From contig DTUG01000180.1 of assembly GCA_012964275.1 (NCBI GenBank), positions 19,406 through 34,104 of the forward strand: 14,699 nucleotides of DNA, read 5' to 3'. The position numbers and the translations under genes were made by a program. The notes beneath the pieces are model-generated. The model worked only from the letters and a program-made list of their open reading frames with translations. It did no database searches and had not been told where the DNA came from. Position 1 is the stretch's first letter. Each line of letters begins with the position of its first letter. Positions 12,077 to 14,699 of this stretch are shown here, piece by piece. The stretch is from Fidelibacterota bacterium. GTDB lineage: Bacteria > Fidelibacterota > Marinisomatia > Marinisomatales > UBA1611.

Positions 12077-14699
12077 TCAAAATTTAGTTTGTAATCGAAG
12101 AACAATCATTCTACCAAGGGATGGACCTCCGATAATTTCGGTATGCTTGTTATTTAGAGCATTATTGATTGTAAAGTTTGTTGAAAGATATTTATTGAAT
12201 TCATATCCCAGGTGCAGATCAAAAATCGTGTAAGGACTAATATCACCATAATAGATTCCAGACGACCATTTAAAACCATCCACATACCGGGCATTTAAAG
12301 ATGCTGTGAACGGCCAGCGTCTGGAATTGTATTGGAGTTTCATCCCAGCTTTATTTCGCGGCGCATTGATCGGATCTTTTGCTTTTGTAATGGGATTAAA
12401 AAATTCAGTCATACCCAGATGGGAATATGTAAAATCTAATTTCCAGGCCCGATTAAGAAAAATGGCAAGACTTCCGTCAAGACCCCAGAGATCGACTTCA
12501 CCGTAGTTGACAAAGCCTATTACAACAGGAGTTGGGATGCCATTTATGGTATCACCAATTGCACTAACCCCTTCCAAACCCTGTAGCCAGATATCTAAAG
12601 CATGGTCATAATCATCCTGATCATTAATATTGACGCCGCCATCATCATCTAAAGTATTGGTAATACTGTCTTCATTATAATCATCGGTCAAGATAGATCT
12701 TTTAATCACGAGCGGCGTGACGAATGTTGCTCCACTGATAAAACTGGAGAAGTGACTGGTGTATAGGTCCACTGTGCCATATATATTATCTGTGACTTTT
12801 CCCTTATAGCCGAACTCCCAGCTACTTATTATTTCAGACGTAAGCTCTGGCTGATCTTCTAACGTTCCTCTGAAATATCCCGTGACCCTAGGGTCAACTG
12901 ATGGGTAAAAGTAAATTAGGGTAGAGTCTACTGCTTGGTATATTCCATCGTAAGGATTATACCACATGGGACTTCCAGCATTGTTTTTTGGATAAGTATA
13001 TCCACCATGAGCACCTCTGGCATAAACCTTAAATACGCTGAATCGGGTAACAAATATATCAAGAAACAGAGCCTGGTTTGATGGGGTATTAAATGCCTTG
13101 GCCCATGTGATACGATAGTTTTGATTTTCCCGATGTTTATATAGTAAACCAAATTTAGGAGAAAATTGTACTCCATCTGTTTTATTAAAATCGAAATCCC
13201 AGTTTAATGGATTGTATGAATCATTATATCCAGAATTGTTGAAATTGATAACATTAGTTAATCGGTCATGGACATCAAAACGGGTTGCATGTATGAATTC
13301 AAGTTTATCAGAAAGTTTCCAGTTTAGCTGGTAATAGATACCCAGTTCATTAATCCTATAGCGATTATCTTCGGCACCCTCGTCAATACCTTCATCAATG
13401 TTTTCATCAATCTTACCATCGCCATCATTATCTTTTCCATCCGCATATACAAATACATGAGTTCCCTTAATAAGACGCGCACCTTCTTCTATCTGATCAA
13501 CTGCAGGGTCGAAAATTCTGTCTCCATCAATATCGGTCCATGGCAGGCCGTTCCCGTCAATATCATTAAAATCATCGCTATCATGATCATTATCGATCCC
13601 ATCTTTAACTGCACCTTGTACATTATCATTGCCGTATAAAAGAGCATCATAGAGATTGTCTCCCCAGTCTGAAGTAGGATCATAACCAGATATTTGCCCT
13701 AGTGAATCAATGGATCTGTAGGATTCTCCGACATCATAATAATAACTGTCGTTCACATCCCAAAAATGGTTTGGAGATCCAGCTTCACCATTGCCGTTAT
13801 TATCACGATAATCATTTTTATCCCGGTCTGATAGAATTGTTCCCCTTGTATCGGGCAGTGTCAGGAAATAGTCGAATCCCCAGACCAACCGAAGATCACC
13901 GCCAATAGGATTTGTTTTATTTTTTAAGAAATATAATTCATTTTCAATGAAATGTTGTAGCTGAAAACTGAATTTCTTTGAACGATCATAGATAAGACTT
14001 CCTGTCGCAAGGTTGCGTGTCGGATGAGCAGGGTTTCCAGAATAGCTGGAATTTAAATAACTCTGTATGAAAATATTTTTCCAGCGCATTTTTCCTTGAT
14101 AATAATTATAGACCCAACCATCAGCAAGATACCTGGCAATCCCAGTGATATTGATATTTCTGGCCCAAGCATAACCGTGTGAAAAAATTGCAGTAAAGTC
14201 TGAGTTTGGTTCCCAATCCATGCGAAGATCGTAGCGGACATTTCTGACATTAAAATCGGGAAAATCATTTATACCATCATCATCAGCATCTTTAATTATT
14301 TTTGGGAGGTCGCCATAATTGATACTGAAATCACTCTCATCAACCTCGTCGATCGTACCATCGTTATCATTATCTATATTATCATTGCCCCAGTTATCAT
14401 TATAAATATCGTTGCCATTTGTGTCAAAAATAATGTTGCCATCTTCATCAAACGTATAATCTCCAAAACCTCCATTTGGAGCATCCCAATGGGCATAGTT
14501 ATTCCCAAATCGTGCCAGCCATTGTGATCCTATCTCATCAACTTCATCAATATATCCATCCCCATCATTATCGATACCATCGAACCATTTTTCGTCCGCT
14601 TCATCGATTCCTTTATCAATTCCTTCATCGATATTCCCATCCCCATCATTGTCAATGCCGTCCGTGTAACCGCGGCCGATATCTTCGAATGTCAGATCA
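12077..14699 (-). CDS. TonB-dependent outer-membrane receptor with Asp-rich calcium-type repeats (5' end outside window)
   Basis: The frame is open without a stop from the TGA at 12077-12079 to the right edge, giving about 873 visible residues. The Met at 14221 is internal: the frame upstream of it encodes the same type of protein. The C-terminal part is a TonB-dependent receptor beta-barrel with many alternating strands. It ends in LNNKHTEIIGGPSLGRMIVLRLQTKF, a terminal strand closing with Phe as required for outer-membrane assembly, preceded by FDLHLGYEFNKYLSTNFTINN. The plug and TonB box lie outside the window. Asp/Gly/Asn-rich blocks such as DGIDNDGDGYIDE and DGKDNDGDGKIDE occur several times and resemble thrombospondin type 3 or EF-hand-like calcium loops, probably in extracellular loops. 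The ligand is unknown; no B12, siderophore or SusC-specific signature could be recognised. Its terminator is the hairpin just beyond the stop. Confidence 0.85.
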   Translation of the reverse strand, partial: DLTFEDIGRGYTDGIDNDGDGNIDEGIDKGIDEADEKWFDGIDNDGDGYIDEVDEIGSQWLARFGNNYAHWDAPNGGFGDYTFDEDGNIIFDTNGNDIYNDNWGNDNIDNDNDGTIDEVDESDFSINYGDLPKIIKDADDDGINDFPDFNVRNVRYDLRMDWEPNSDFTAIFSHGYAWARNINITGIARYLADGWVYNYYQGKMRWKNIFIQSYLNSSYSGNPAHPTRNLATGSLIYDRSKKFSFQLQHFIENELYFLKNKTNPIGGDLRLVWGFDYFLTLPDTRGTILSDRDKNDYRDNNGNGEAGSPNHFWDVNDSYYYDVGESYRSIDSLGQISGYDPTSDWGDNLYDALLYGNDNVQGAVKDGIDNDHDSDDFNDIDGNGLPWTDIDGDRIFDPAVDQIEEGARLIKGTHVFVYADGKDNDGDGKIDENIDEGIDEGAEDNRYRINELGIYYQLNWKLSDKLEFIHATRFDVHDRLTNVINFNNSGYNDSYNPLNWDFDFNKTDGVQFSPKFGLLYKHRENQNYRITWAKAFNTPSNQALFLDIFVTRFSVFKVYARGAHGGYTYPKNNAGSPMWYNPYDGIYQAVDSTLIYFYPSVDPRVTGYFRGTLEDQPELTSEIISSWEFGYKGKVTDNIYGTVDLYTSHFSSFISGATFVTPLVIKRSILTDDYNEDSITNTLDDDGGVNINDQDDYDHALDIWLQGLEGVSAIGDTINGIPTPVVIGFVNYGEVDLWGLDGSLAIFLNRAWKLDFTYSHLGMTEFFNPITKAKDPINAPRNKAGMKLQYNSRRWPFTASLNARYVDGFKWSSGIYYGDISPYTIFDLHLGYEFNKYLSTNFTINNALNNKHTEIIGGPSLGRMIVLRLQTKF
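13372..13620 (-). repeat. Asp-rich 'DNDGDG' repeat block encoded in the receptor, second copy
   Basis: This is a second cluster of acidic calcium-loop-like units in the same reading frame: DGIDNDHDSDDFNDIDGNG, WTDIDGDRIFDP and DGKDNDGDGKIDENIDEGI. It lies between barrel-strand-like segments, which fits an insertion in a surface loop. It shares the NIDEGIDEG-type tail with the upstream block. Confidence 0.7.
14258..14670 (-). repeat. Asp-rich 'DNDGDG' repeat block encoded in the receptor, upstream copy
   Basis: On the minus strand this part of the receptor gene encodes repeated acidic units: DGIDNDGDGNIDEGIDKGI, DGIDNDGDGYIDEVDE, DNDNDGTIDEVDE and DADDDGINDFPDF. At DNA level the plus strand shows recurring CCATCCCCATCATT-type words, for example near 14556 and 14638. 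Units of this form bind calcium in thrombospondin type 3 and related repeats. The copies vary at synonymous positions, so protein-level selection rather than a recent DNA duplication is suggested. Confidence 0.75.

Noticed and set aside
12039..12233. Plus-strand 64-codon frame beginning GTG inside the terminator hairpin, a possible gene for the riboswitch-like leader
   Set aside because: It starts in the terminator stem, lies antisense to the well-supported receptor C-terminus, and shows no protein-like character. The RNA element is therefore treated as orphan.
13489..13683. Met/Ile-rich minus-strand frame over the Asp-rich repeats
   Set aside because: It is an out-of-frame reading of the GAT-rich repeat DNA and has no independent ribosome-binding site or family resemblance.
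14053..14268. Met at 14221 (and an overlapping 71-codon frame here) as the start of the receptor gene
   Set aside because: The receptor frame is open through 14222-14699 with matching Asp-rich protein sequence, so 14221 is an internal Met. The overlapping frame is its shadow.

Overview
The window looks like part of an AT-rich chromosome of a Gram-negative FCB-group bacterium. Candidatus Marinimicrobia (SAR406) or a close relative is my best guess. The reasons are a TonB-dependent receptor packed with Asp-rich calcium-type repeats, a secreted protein ending in a dockerin-like pair of EF-hand loops, and an 'alternate' GlmU-type nucleotidyltransferase like that of Bacteroidetes. This is inference from gene content and style; no 16S rRNA or other phylogenetic marker is present.

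Layout. (1) 1-3678, plus strand: the 3' end of a homocitrate synthase, then glutaryl-CoA dehydrogenase, a Tat-exported glycosylasparaginase and a cation diffusion facilitator with two C-terminal cytoplasmic domains. The last two both appear to start at TTG. (2) 3693-8699, minus strand: a tight five-gene operon read from 8699 down. It encodes a DjlA-like TerB/J-domain protein, the catalytic domain of methylmalonyl-CoA mutase, a divergent PAP2-type membrane protein, a biotin-protein ligase and a secreted pyroglutamyl-peptidase-like protein with Ser in place of the catalytic Cys. Junctions are 4-base overlaps or gaps of 2-9 bases. (3) 8842-11298, plus strand: a half-size GT9-like protein translationally coupled to an alternate GlmU-like enzyme, then a small acidic zinc-ribbon protein and a DUF3467 protein. 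(4) 11295-14699, minus strand: a canonical PAP2 phosphatase, a 173-base structured intergenic region, and a TonB-dependent receptor whose reading frame stays open past the right edge of the window.

How the genes fit together. Homocitrate synthase and glutaryl-CoA dehydrogenase both connect to the 2-oxoadipate/lysine part of metabolism. Methylmalonyl-CoA mutase (B12-dependent) and biotin ligase (needed for propionyl-CoA carboxylase) fit a propionyl-CoA/methylmalonyl-CoA route. The alternate GlmU and the two PAP2 proteins fit cell-envelope precursor metabolism. Most of the content is housekeeping.

The parts most worth a second look are the orphan, cobalamin-riboswitch-like RNA element at about 11927-12032, followed by a perfect 14-bp terminator hairpin with no plus-strand gene behind it; the Cys-to-Ser secreted C15-like protein; and the Asp-rich repeats inserted in the receptor. 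I see no CRISPR array, insertion sequence, tRNA or rRNA, and no gene-free stretch longer than 300 bases.
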